A DNA stretch of 64,000 nt from Catalimonadaceae bacterium JC749 (lineage in GTDB: Bacteria > Bacteroidota > Bacteroidia > Cytophagales > Cyclobacteriaceae), in NCBI GenBank assembly GCA_021730635.1, contig JAJNNC010000011.1, positions 62,001-126,000 of the forward strand, read 5' to 3'. A program made the position numbers and the translations under genes. Shown one piece after another: positions 48,801-56,946 of the stretch; position 1 is the stretch's first letter; every line of letters starts with the position of its first letter. The notes beneath the pieces were generated by a model. It ran no database searches and was not told the DNA's origin. It saw only the letters and a program-made list of their open reading frames with translations.

Positions 48801-49162
48801 ATATGTTCTACAGTGCGCCTGTCATGCTGACCCGCGGTAATTTACTTGCCTCCGCTTATGATGATATTTATGGCAAAAGGCCTCTGGCTGATGACCAGTC
48901 GTTGCAGTATGTGAGCTACTATATTGAGGACGGCGACTACTGGAAGATAGATAATGTGACCCTGGGCTATAATCTCAGCCTGAATAACAAGTATCTGAAA
49001 AGCCTCAGACTTTATGCTTCTGGCTCCAATTTAGTAACCTTTACCAAGTATACGGGCATCGATCCGGAAGTCAACCTGATTGGTTTGGACCCTGGTGTGG
49101 ATAATAAAAACAGGTATCCGGCTACTTCCACCTATACCTTAGGAGCATTTTTAACATTTTAA
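45863..49162 (+). CDS. SusC/RagA-family TonB-linked outer-membrane receptor with STN domain
   Basis: 1099 residues. Signal peptide ending about SEIAAQ. An STN signalling domain (about 45-115, VYVTLKTNNHTVFEILDYIE, then YDLLIDVSAKTDLSF) is followed by a CarboxypepD-reg-like domain (ALTVAGKVTSLADGTALPGV, then VGYLTEEIPV). The SusC plug begins SLSEVVVVGYGTQKRE and includes the SusC hallmark LKDGSAAAIYGTRGTNGVI. The rest is a 22-strand barrel ending YTLGAFLTF. It imports oligosaccharides under TonB power, with the SusD protein as lid. The STN domain marks it as a signalling receptor for the adjacent FecR/ECF pair. SusD starts 13 bases after its stop. Confidence 0.96.
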   Translation: MKKILLQQLIMTSKYAFVGVFLQTLLTGMLLASEIAAQEVKSVREVYVTLKTNNHTVFEILDYIESETDYSFSYYKNEIDLSKRIRIANLHQSVYDLLIDVSAKTDLSFRQINNVINVKNKAKGEKTEDVEIVKIALTVAGKVTSLADGTALPGVNVLVRGSSIGTVTDVDGNYRIDVPNEDDTLIFSSVGYLTEEIPVNGRTTIDVAVAEDIQSLSEVVVVGYGTQKRERVTSAVETVDAKEFVKGSVNDAAQLLRGKVAGLNVITPDANPTSTSQINLRGISTLKAGTSPLILIDGVPGSLTTVAPEDIESISVLKDGSAAAIYGTRGTNGVILITTKEVDGETPPSIDVNTYFTTQRITNKLDFMSAAEYRQLVAQGKPGATDYGHETDWLDQVLRTPLSQVYNISLKGGSRNTSYIANLNYRNLEGIVKKSDNQIIYPRLEINHSMFESKLKISANISGYEQKYFSGADGDSYSEAVYRNGLTFNPTDRLKDDNGTWIERPEKTDYMNPVALLEETRGMNQSTNLRTYSNITFYPTNDLTFNLLASRDIYNSVRGYYESKSHFSTVRNGRNGYASRGTTKSQEDMVELTAQYDKNFFTDHSVTALGGYSWREYSYEDYWMQNWDFPTDDFSYNNMGAGLALKRGEAPESSYQSRNKLVGYFFRLNYSFKEKYLLMASIRHEGSSKFGVDHKWGNFPAVSVGWNIKNEAFMSGIEPLSSLKIRSGFGITGTEPTDPYMSLNRLNFNTYTLIDGQWIQVINPSTNANPDLRWERKEEFNLGVDYGFFDDRISGSIDLYKRTTKDLLMDYPVPTPPYLYNTITANAASMENKGVEVQVNAMPVQTVDLQWTTSVNYSANRNKLLSLSDESFQLASGYFDAGNTGEPIQQATHRVQVGQPIGNFYGFKTVDIDEDGYWIIEGKEGELKPIAQQQADDKQIIGNGLPKSYLSWNNTLVYKNFDLNVVMRGAFGFQILNMPDMFYSAPVMLTRGNLLASAYDDIYGKRPLADDQSLQYVSYYIEDGDYWKIDNVTLGYNLSLNNKYLKSLRLYASGSNLVTFTKYTGIDPEVNLIGLDPGVDNKNRYPATSTYTLGAFLTF

Positions 49163-49175
49163 TGAATAGCCTATT

Positions 49176-50792
49176 ATGAAAGCAATCAATAAATATATTC
49201 TCATCGGTACCTGTTTGATCGCATCCTTTTCGTCCTGTGATAATGATCTTCAGGAAATTGTCTACTCTGATGTTACTGAGCAAACCTATACTTATACGGA
49301 TGCCTACAAAGCCATGGGCATTGTATATGCCAACATGCGCAGTCTTTTTAGCCACACCAATTATTATATGGCGCAGGAAACCACGGCAGATGGCATCGTG
49401 CAGCCCGCCAACGCTTCCGGTTGGGACGATGGCGGTATCTACAGAAGAATGCACCTACATACCTGGAATTCTGAAAATCCTCAAATGTCCAACATGTGGA
49501 ATAGCTTTTACAGAGGCGTACTCAATGCCAACAGAGTGATAGAACAGCTGGAGACAGAAGTGGTGCCTACGCCTGCTGGCGTTAATAAAGAGGCACTGAT
49601 TGCTGAAATGAAAGTAGCGCGAGCCTTTTTTTATTGGCTGATCCTCGACAACTTTGGCGATGCGCCTTTGGTAACATCCGTATCCACGGAACTTCCCGCA
49701 AAAACAGCCCGGGAGGATATTTATCAGTTTGTGGTAGATGATATTACGCAGGCACTTCCTCAGCTTAGCGAAGAGAATAGTCAGTTAATGTATGGCAGGT
49801 TTAATGTATGGGCAGCCAAGGTACTTCTGGCTAATGTACATCTAAACGCAGAGGTATATACCGGTGAACCTCAGTGGGAAGCATGTATTACCCAGTGCAA
49901 CGATATTATCAACTCAGGCCAGTACAGCCTGGAAGAAAATTTCAGCGCTGTTTTTGAAACACTGAATGAAGACTCTCCTGAAATCATCTTTGCCGTTCCC
50001 TTTGATGAAAATGTAGCTACAGGATTTTTCGCACATATGTTTTCCTGGCATGCAGCGCTGAGTCAAAAAAAGAATATGCAGGCAACCCCCTGGGGATCCG
50101 GTTCTGCTATGGGTATTACGCAGTTCATCAACACGTATGATCCTGAGGATGAGCGTTTGGCAAATACCTGGCTGATGGGACCACAATATGCTTCCGATGG
50201 TGAAACACCGCTTTTGGGTACCTACGATCAGGCGGGCAATCCTCTAGTGTTTACCAAAGAATTACCCAACGGAGAATACACCGGCGAATCGGAAGGTTAT
50301 CGAATGAACAAGTTTGAAGTGAAAGCAGGGGCACAAGGCAACTTAAGTAATGATTTTCCTTTCTTCAGATATGCCCAAGTGCTGATGATGAAGGCAGAAA
50401 GTATGTTGCGAACCGGAAGAGGCGATGAAGCTGCACAACTTGTTTCTCAGGTTCGGGCAGTGCATGGCTATAAAAACCAGCCGGAAAAAGCAGTGGTAAC
50501 AGGTGCTGAGCTACAACAAGACAGTAAATATCAGTTCGGTTATGTGGAAAACTATGAAATTGTAGACCCAGGCAATACCAGCCCAGTCCTGTATGGCAGA
50601 TTCCTAGATGAATTAGGATGGGAGTTTATCTGGGAAGGATTTCGTCGCAGGGATATGATCCGTTTTGGTACGTTTACTACTAAAAGCTGGCTTTCTCACA
50701 AACCTAATGGTGATTACAGAACTGTCTTTCCAATTCCACAGCAAACCATCAACTCCAATCCGGCTTTGGTACAAACGGAAGGATATCAGTAG
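49176..50792 (+). CDS. SusD/RagB-family glycan-binding lipoprotein
   Basis: 538 residues. Lipoprotein signal with C21 (LIASFSSC). The SusD layout is seen in the N-terminal TPR-like helices (MWNSFYRGVLNANRVIEQLE, then KVARAFFYWLILDNFGDAPLV) and the late SusD signature (ELGWEFIWEGFRRRDMIRFG). It forms the lid of the SusC transporter and binds the target glycan at the cell surface. Directly downstream of the susC-type gene, and separated from the enzyme genes by a terminator-like hairpin. Confidence 0.95.
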   Translation: MKAINKYILIGTCLIASFSSCDNDLQEIVYSDVTEQTYTYTDAYKAMGIVYANMRSLFSHTNYYMAQETTADGIVQPANASGWDDGGIYRRMHLHTWNSENPQMSNMWNSFYRGVLNANRVIEQLETEVVPTPAGVNKEALIAEMKVARAFFYWLILDNFGDAPLVTSVSTELPAKTAREDIYQFVVDDITQALPQLSEENSQLMYGRFNVWAAKVLLANVHLNAEVYTGEPQWEACITQCNDIINSGQYSLEENFSAVFETLNEDSPEIIFAVPFDENVATGFFAHMFSWHAALSQKKNMQATPWGSGSAMGITQFINTYDPEDERLANTWLMGPQYASDGETPLLGTYDQAGNPLVFTKELPNGEYTGESEGYRMNKFEVKAGAQGNLSNDFPFFRYAQVLMMKAESMLRTGRGDEAAQLVSQVRAVHGYKNQPEKAVVTGAELQQDSKYQFGYVENYEIVDPGNTSPVLYGRFLDELGWEFIWEGFRRRDMIRFGTFTTKSWLSHKPNGDYRTVFPIPQQTINSNPALVQTEGYQ

Positions 50793-50842
50793 CAAAAAAA
50801 CAGTTATATGACACTGTAGAAAAAAATATCTCAGTGTAAAAG

Positions 50843-50883
50843 AAAGGGCTATCACAGGTTTGGTTCAAAAATGCGGTAGCCCT
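50843..50883 (+). terminator. hairpin between SusD and the enzyme genes
   Basis: AAGGGCTA (50843-50850) plus TC pairs with GG plus TAGCCCTT (50876-50883), ten pairs including one G-T, with a loop of about 21 bases, then GTTATT. It probably ends or attenuates transcription after SusCD, giving less message for the downstream hydrolases, as is common in such loci. Confidence 0.5.
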
Positions 50884-50962
50884 TGTTATTAAGTAGAATG
50901 AATGAACTATATTGTGTGATTTTGAGAGGAACTGCTATCATCAACCTAACACCCATAACATT

Positions 50963-53083
50963 ATGCATAAAATACCTGGCGCGCTTGTAATACTTGCCCT
51001 GCTGTTGATGTCTTTCCAGCAAAAGCCTTCGTCGACAAAGGCTGATGTTGACAAAAGCAGGCAGGTCCACTACCGGCAAAACAGAGCGCCACTCAAAGAA
51101 AAACCCTACCTGGAACTTCCTTTGGGTAGTATCCAGCCAAAAGGCTGGCTAGAAGACCAACTGCTGCGCATGAAAGAAGGCATGACGGGGCATCTGGATG
51201 AGATTTATCCGGAAGTGATGGGAAAGCGGAATGGCTGGCTGGGTGGTGACGGCGATGGCTGGGAACGAGGCCCCTACTGGATCGACGGACTCCTGCCCCT
51301 GGCCTATATCCTTGACGACAATCAACTCAAAGAGAAAGTACAGCCCTGGATTGAGTGGACCCTCAACCACCAGACTGAAGAAGGATACCTGGGACCCATA
51401 CCCTTCGAGAAAGAACCGGAGCCGGAACCAGGTCTGCAAAAATCCATGCGTCGCGACTGGTGGCCTAAAATGGTGATGCTGAAAATATTGCAGCAGTATT
51501 ATGAGGCTACCGGAGATGAGCGGGTCCTTACCGTCCTGACAAAATATTTCAGATACCAGCTGCAGGAGCTTCCCAAAACACCTTTGGACCATTGGACACT
51601 CTGGGCCAACAGAAGAGGCGGCGATAACCTGATGGTAGTATACTGGCTCTATAATATTACTGGCGATGCTTTTCTGTTGGAACTGGCAGAGGTGATTGCC
51701 GAACAGACTTTTCCCTGGACGACCATCTTCCTGAACGAAGAAAACTACAACGACCCTGCGACACCCTGGCACTACTCCCAACTCAAACGCTATCCTTTCG
51801 ATCCTGAGGAAATCAATGCCCTCACGGTCTCTAAAATAGGAGGGATGCATTGCGTCAATTTTGCCCAGGGATTAAAGCAACCTGTGGTTTACTACCAGCA
51901 ACACCCGGAAGAAAAATATATCAAGGCTGCTAAAAAAGCCCTATGGGATGTCAAAAAATATCATGGTCAACCTCAGGGAATGTATGGCGGTGATGAACCG
52001 CTACATGGCAATAATCCGGTGCAGGGCATAGAATTTTGCTCTATCTCAGAAGAAATGTTCTCCCTGGAAACCATGCTTACCATCACCGGCGATATGGCGT
52101 TTGCCGATCAGCTGGAGAAAATTACCTACAATGCATTGCCCACCCAGGCTGCCGATGATTTCATGTCGCGCCAGTACTTTCAGGCGGCCAACCAGGTAGA
52201 GATCACCGACCGGCTGGAAACTTCCTATGAAACAGAGCACCACCAGGGCACTGATTTCGTTTTTGGTGTTCTTTCCGGATATCCTTGCTGCACTTCCAAT
52301 ATGCATCAGTCCTGGCCCAAGTATGTGCAGAACCTATGGTATGCCACCCACGATGGTGGCGTGGCCGCCCTGCTGTATGCACCCAGCCAGGTCACTATGA
52401 AAGTGGCCGATGACGTGGCGCTGACAGTCACGGAAGAAACCGGCTTTCCCTTCAGAGAGACAGTGCACTTTACGCTTACCCTGGACAAAGAAGCTGCCTT
52501 CCCTTTCCATTTACGTGTTCCTGAATGGGCGAATAATGCGACGGTCACTGTCAATGGGACACCCTGGGACGGTGAAGTAAAGAACCAGACAGCCATTATT
52601 CAGCGGACATGGAAAAACGGCGATCAGGTGGAGCTTACCCTGCCTATGACATTGAAATCGTCGCAATGGTATGATTTCGCCCGGGCCATTGAGCGTGGGC
52701 CACTGGTCTATGCGTTGAAGATCCGTGATGAAAAGAAAACTAAAGATCGTGGCGACCATTACGGCCCATTTCAGGAAGTATATGCACTGGATGATTGGAA
52801 CTATGCGCTTCATGCGGAAGACCTTGACAATCTCTCGGAGGCTGTGGAAGTCGTGGAAAAAGATTGGAGCGGAGCTTATCCGTGGAATCTGGAAAACGCT
52901 CCTGTTGAGCTGAAAATGAGAGGCGTACAACTTCCAGACTGGAAACTGGTCAACAGTGCGCCTGTCTTTCCTGCCTGGTGGGGTGGAAGAAGGGACACAC
53001 TTGTTTCCAAGGAAATTACCCTGGTGCCCTATGGTTGTACTACCTTGCGGATCACGGAATTTCCGGTTTATAACTTTCGATAA
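50963..53083 (+). CDS. GH127/DUF1680-family glycoside hydrolase (divergent member)
   Basis: 706 residues from the ATG at 50963, chosen over a GTG at 50912 because it gives a signal peptide (MHKIPGALVILALLLMSFQQ). An (alpha/alpha)6 barrel contains the zinc-binding and catalytic set: E357 and C359 (GIEFC) and C442-C443 (GYPCCTSNMHQ). In known beta-L-arabinofuranosidases the first of the paired Cys is the nucleophile. The acid/base Glu expected about 16 residues before E357 falls near GGDEPLHG (E345) and is not perfectly placed. C-terminal beta domains follow. The enzyme should remove beta-L-arabinofuranose or a related sugar in the periplasm. It lies 36 bases before the second GH127 gene. Confidence 0.85.
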   Translation: MHKIPGALVILALLLMSFQQKPSSTKADVDKSRQVHYRQNRAPLKEKPYLELPLGSIQPKGWLEDQLLRMKEGMTGHLDEIYPEVMGKRNGWLGGDGDGWERGPYWIDGLLPLAYILDDNQLKEKVQPWIEWTLNHQTEEGYLGPIPFEKEPEPEPGLQKSMRRDWWPKMVMLKILQQYYEATGDERVLTVLTKYFRYQLQELPKTPLDHWTLWANRRGGDNLMVVYWLYNITGDAFLLELAEVIAEQTFPWTTIFLNEENYNDPATPWHYSQLKRYPFDPEEINALTVSKIGGMHCVNFAQGLKQPVVYYQQHPEEKYIKAAKKALWDVKKYHGQPQGMYGGDEPLHGNNPVQGIEFCSISEEMFSLETMLTITGDMAFADQLEKITYNALPTQAADDFMSRQYFQAANQVEITDRLETSYETEHHQGTDFVFGVLSGYPCCTSNMHQSWPKYVQNLWYATHDGGVAALLYAPSQVTMKVADDVALTVTEETGFPFRETVHFTLTLDKEAAFPFHLRVPEWANNATVTVNGTPWDGEVKNQTAIIQRTWKNGDQVELTLPMTLKSSQWYDFARAIERGPLVYALKIRDEKKTKDRGDHYGPFQEVYALDDWNYALHAEDLDNLSEAVEVVEKDWSGAYPWNLENAPVELKMRGVQLPDWKLVNSAPVFPAWWGGRRDTLVSKEITLVPYGCTTLRITEFPVYNFR

Positions 53084-53119
53084 CCTAACAAATAGTGAAG
53101 CCATCAATTTACCTGATAC

Positions 53120-55264
53120 ATGAAAATAACGAGCATCATTACCCTACTGACGATAGGAATCAGCAGTGTTTTTTATGGATGTGAATCTTCCAGGAAAGAG
53201 GGCGAGCAGCCCCCAGCTCCTGTGAGTGAAGGCTATATCCTCCAGCCGGTACCCTTTCATGAAGTGAGACTGGAAGATGCGTTCTGGCGCCCCAGGCTTA
53301 GCACACAGGCTCAAACCCTGGTGCCTTTTGCCCTGGAGAAGACCCAGCCAGCAGTAGAAAATCTGCGGAAGACAGCCGCCTTTCTGAAAGGAGACAAAGA
53401 GTCACTGCCTTTTCCACACCGCTATGTGGCTTCCGACTTATATAAAGTGATGGAAGGGGCGGCGTACCTGCTGAAAGATAACCGCAACCCTGCCCTGGAA
53501 CAGCAGATGGATGAGATCATCGATGTCATTGCTGCTGCGCAGCAAGAGGATGGCTATTTATATGAAGCCCACATCACCGGGGTTTCCAAAGATCATGACC
53601 ACTGGGGCGGTGGCGGCATGGGCGATAAACCCTATTCTTTTGTGCTGCACAGCCATGAGCTGTATAACATGGGTCATATGTATGAGGCGGCTATTGCCTA
53701 CTACCAGGCCACAGGAAAAGACAAATGGCTTAAGGTGGCAGAAAAAAGTGCGCAGCACATCAATAAGGTGTTTTTTGAAGGTGATCCTAATTATAATGGT
53801 GGCCAGCCTGTGAACCAGGCACCGGGACATCAGGAAATGGAACTGGCGCTGACCAAGCTATATCGGGTCACAGGCAATGAGTTGTACCTGAACATGGCCA
53901 AAAAATTTCTGGATATCCGGGGTAAAACCTATGTACCGGAAGGAGAAGGCGTGATGGCGCCTACCTATGCGCAACAGCATCAACCGGTAGCGCAGCAGCG
54001 GGAAGCCGTAGGTCATGCCGTCAGGGCAGCTTATATGTATTCAGGCATGGCCGATGTGGCTGCCCTGACCGGTACGGAGGAATACAATGAGGCCCTTCAA
54101 AGTATCTGGCATAATATTGTGGACACCAAAATGCATATTACCGGAGGGTTAGGCGCCGTACATGGCATTGAAGGCTTCGGTCCATCTTATGTGCTGCCTA
54201 ACGAGGAAGCCTATAACGAAACCTGTGCAGCTGTAGGCAATGTGTTTTTCAATTTCCGTATGTTTCTCATGAGCCAGGATGCCCAATACATGGATGTAGC
54301 GGAAGTAGCGTTGCTCAACAATGCGTTGGCAGGAATGAATCTGGAAGGCAACAAGTTCTTCTATGTCAATCCCTTGGAATTCGACGGACAAACGCCTTTC
54401 AACCATGGCAAAGCAGGGCGGTCACCCTGGTTTGAAACCGCCTGCTGTCCTTCCAACTTGGCCCGGCTCATTCCCCAGGTGGCAGGGATGATGTATGCTC
54501 ATACAGCCGATGAAATTTATGCTACCTTTTATGCCAGCAACCGTACCACTATTCCTTTACAGGAGGGGAAAGTAGAGCTTCAGCAGCAGTCGGGTTATCC
54601 TTTCGAAGAGCGGGTGTCCCTGAAGTTGAACCCTGAAAAAGCTCAGTCTTTCAAGCTGAAACTCCGGATTCCTACCTGGGCCAGAGAAGCTCAGTTTGTG
54701 CCAGGCGCTTTGTATGATTTTGTGAATGAGACGCCAGAACAATGGACCGTACAATTGAATGGAGAACCCATTGAGGCGGAACTGGAGAAAGGATTTGTCG
54801 TGATTGATCGTACCTGGGAGAAAGGAGACCAGGTAGAACTGACACTGCCTATGCCGGTGCGCTTCAACAGAGCCATCGAACAGGTAGAAGCTGACAGGGG
54901 CCGTGTGGCCATCACCCGTGGCCCGTTAGTCTACTGTGCCGAAGGGGTAGACAATGGAGATCCTGTGCAACAGTTTTACCTCGAGTCATTGCCCGATGCT
55001 GCTGCTGTTACTACCCAGGTTTTTGAAGAGGGGGTATTGAAAAATGTGGTTAACATCAAGATGCCCTCCAGGCAAGTGACCCGACAAGGGACTCAGGAAA
55101 GTACACTGACATTGGTGCCTTATTATGCCTGGAATAACCGCTCTGAGATTTCAGAGAACGGTAGTTCCCCGAATGGAGATTCCCGGAACGGAAGTTCCCG
55201 GAACGGAAGTTCCATGATTGTTTGGTTGCCTACTCAGGCATCGCTGGCTACCTCCCAACCCTAA
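53120..55264 (+). CDS. GH127-family beta-L-arabinofuranosidase, lipoprotein
   Basis: 714 residues. Lipoprotein signal with C21 (SSVFYGC). It keeps the full catalytic set of characterised GH127 enzymes: acid/base E351 (VHGIEGFG), zinc ligands E367 and C369 (YNETCAAVG) and the pair C442-C443 (ETACCPSNLARL), of which C442 matches the nucleophile. Spacing of the first three is identical to that in HypBA1. LEDAFWRPRL and LHSHELYNMGHMYEA are further family motifs. The C-terminus ends in an Asn-Gly-Ser linker made by a 15-base tandem repeat. It should cleave terminal beta-L-arabinofuranose from oligosaccharides at the periplasmic face of a membrane. Confidence 0.93.
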   Translation: MKITSIITLLTIGISSVFYGCESSRKEGEQPPAPVSEGYILQPVPFHEVRLEDAFWRPRLSTQAQTLVPFALEKTQPAVENLRKTAAFLKGDKESLPFPHRYVASDLYKVMEGAAYLLKDNRNPALEQQMDEIIDVIAAAQQEDGYLYEAHITGVSKDHDHWGGGGMGDKPYSFVLHSHELYNMGHMYEAAIAYYQATGKDKWLKVAEKSAQHINKVFFEGDPNYNGGQPVNQAPGHQEMELALTKLYRVTGNELYLNMAKKFLDIRGKTYVPEGEGVMAPTYAQQHQPVAQQREAVGHAVRAAYMYSGMADVAALTGTEEYNEALQSIWHNIVDTKMHITGGLGAVHGIEGFGPSYVLPNEEAYNETCAAVGNVFFNFRMFLMSQDAQYMDVAEVALLNNALAGMNLEGNKFFYVNPLEFDGQTPFNHGKAGRSPWFETACCPSNLARLIPQVAGMMYAHTADEIYATFYASNRTTIPLQEGKVELQQQSGYPFEERVSLKLNPEKAQSFKLKLRIPTWAREAQFVPGALYDFVNETPEQWTVQLNGEPIEAELEKGFVVIDRTWEKGDQVELTLPMPVRFNRAIEQVEADRGRVAITRGPLVYCAEGVDNGDPVQQFYLESLPDAAAVTTQVFEEGVLKNVVNIKMPSRQVTRQGTQESTLTLVPYYAWNNRSEISENGSSPNGDSRNGSSRNGSSMIVWLPTQASLATSQP
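55156..55215 (+). repeat. four 15-base tandem repeats at the 3-prime end of the second GH127 gene
   Basis: Units start at 55156, 55171, 55186 and 55201; the last two differ only in their final bases (GAACGGAAGTTCCCG and GAACGGAAGTTCCAT). They encode NGSS, NGDS, NGSS, NGSS with Pro/Arg between, a flexible polar tail just before the end of the protein. Confidence 0.9.
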
Positions 55265-55280
55265 TGGATCACAGGCTAAG

Positions 55281-56939
55281 ATGAAGTATAACTTTTATCG
55301 TAACTCCCTTTACAAGGCCATGATTCTGGTAGTACTGTTGGCTGCTGTTGGGTGTCAGGAGAAAACAAGCGCATTACTACAGGCTTCTGATTTTCAGCAT
55401 TACATCAGCACCTTCAACACCCAGGATGAAGAATTGTATGTGCAGCATTTTCCTAACGACAGTGCCTGGGATTTCCTTTCAGCAAATATTCCTCTGTTTA
55501 GCTGTCCGGATGCTGTACTGGAAAAAACCTATTACTTCCGATGGTGGACATTCCGCAAGCATATCAAACAAACGGAAGATGGTTTTGTCTTTACCGAATT
55601 TTTACCGCAGGTTTCCTGGTCGGGTAAGCACAATACTATCAACTGTCCGGCAGCCCATCATATTTATGAAGGTCGATGGCTTCGTGATGATCGTTATGTG
55701 CAAGACTACCTCCGCTTCTGGCTCACTGCAGCGGGCAAACGGGTACGTGATTATAGCTTCTGGATCGCTGATGCAATGCTGGCCTTCCAAAAAGTTCACC
55801 CCGACAGTGCATTTATCGAAGCGAACCTGCCCAGGCTGATCCACAATTATCATTCCTGGGAAACTGAGCGTAAAGATGAAGGAAACTTTTTGTTCTGGCA
55901 ATATGATGACCGGGACGGGATGGAGATTACGGCCAGTGGAAGAATGCTGAATGGGGGTGAGCGGGCATTCCAACAAGCAGGTACACGCCCTTCTATTAAC
56001 AGTTATATGTACGGCGATGCCAAAGCGATCGCCACCATGGCCCGCTATTTACAGCAAGGAGACCTGGAAGAAGCATTTACCAAAAAGGCAGAGAAGCTAA
56101 AGGAACTGGTACAGCAACGGTTATGGAATGAAGATTTGCAGTTCTTCTCTACACTGCCACGGGATTATGAGGCGGATGACAGCACCCTGCCTGTGCGGGA
56201 ACTTATTGGTTATATTCCCTGGTATTTTCATCTGCCTGAGGATGAACCCGGATACGCCGCTGCCTGGCAGCAGGTATTGGCGCCGGAAGGTTTCTATGCT
56301 CCTTACGGACTCACCGTCTGTGAGCAGCGTCATCCTTACTTTGAGATCGCCTATGAAGGGCATGAATGCCAATGGAATGGCCCTTCCTGGCCTTTTGCCA
56401 CTTCCCTGACCCTGACTGCAATGGCCAATCTACTGCATGATTATACCCAAGAGGTAGTCAATAAAAATGATTACTTTCAACTGCTGAAACAATATGCCTC
56501 TGTGCATAGGCGGGAAAATGAGCATGGACAGGAAGTGCCCTGGATCGATGAGAACCTGAACCCTATGACGGGAGAATGGCTTTCACGAGCCCGATTGAGT
56601 AACTGGGAAGGAGGTGGTTGGTCTGAAGAGAAAGGAGGTAAGGAAAGGGGTAAAGATTACAACCATTCTACCTTCAATGATCTTATCATCTCAGGGCTGG
56701 TCGGTATACGGCCTCACCTGGGAGATACGGTCAGCATCCGACCGCTGATTCCTGATGGTCAGTGGGACTGGTATTGCCTGGATCGTATTCCTTATCATGG
56801 CGGCACTCTCGGCGTGTTGTGGGATAAAACCGGAGAAAAATACGGACAGGGTAAGGGATATCAGGTATATTACAACCAGAGACGCATCTTTCAAAGTGAG
56901 AAGCCAGCACCGGTAACCCTGCCCTTGTCAAGAAAATAA
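55281..56939 (+). CDS. MGH1-like (GH63-related) glycosidase, lipoprotein
   Basis: 552 residues from the ATG at 55281. The open frame reaches back into the GH127 gene, but this start gives a lipoprotein signal (YKAMILVVLLAAVGC, C25). The fold is an (alpha/alpha)6 barrel of the mannosylglycerate-hydrolase-like/GH63 group: WQYDDRDGMEITASGRML (candidate catalytic Asp in 209-212), INSYMYGDAKAIATMARYL and HECQWNGPSWPFATSLT (candidate E362 before the WNGPSWPF hallmark). The sugar removed is unknown; relatives act on alpha-glucosides, mannosides or rhamnosides. It starts 16 bases after one gene and ends 7 bases before the sulfatase, so it belongs to the same operon. Confidence 0.82.
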   Translation: MKYNFYRNSLYKAMILVVLLAAVGCQEKTSALLQASDFQHYISTFNTQDEELYVQHFPNDSAWDFLSANIPLFSCPDAVLEKTYYFRWWTFRKHIKQTEDGFVFTEFLPQVSWSGKHNTINCPAAHHIYEGRWLRDDRYVQDYLRFWLTAAGKRVRDYSFWIADAMLAFQKVHPDSAFIEANLPRLIHNYHSWETERKDEGNFLFWQYDDRDGMEITASGRMLNGGERAFQQAGTRPSINSYMYGDAKAIATMARYLQQGDLEEAFTKKAEKLKELVQQRLWNEDLQFFSTLPRDYEADDSTLPVRELIGYIPWYFHLPEDEPGYAAAWQQVLAPEGFYAPYGLTVCEQRHPYFEIAYEGHECQWNGPSWPFATSLTLTAMANLLHDYTQEVVNKNDYFQLLKQYASVHRRENEHGQEVPWIDENLNPMTGEWLSRARLSNWEGGGWSEEKGGKERGKDYNHSTFNDLIISGLVGIRPHLGDTVSIRPLIPDGQWDWYCLDRIPYHGGTLGVLWDKTGEKYGQGKGYQVYYNQRRIFQSEKPAPVTLPLSRK

Positions 56940-56946
56940 CGGATCT

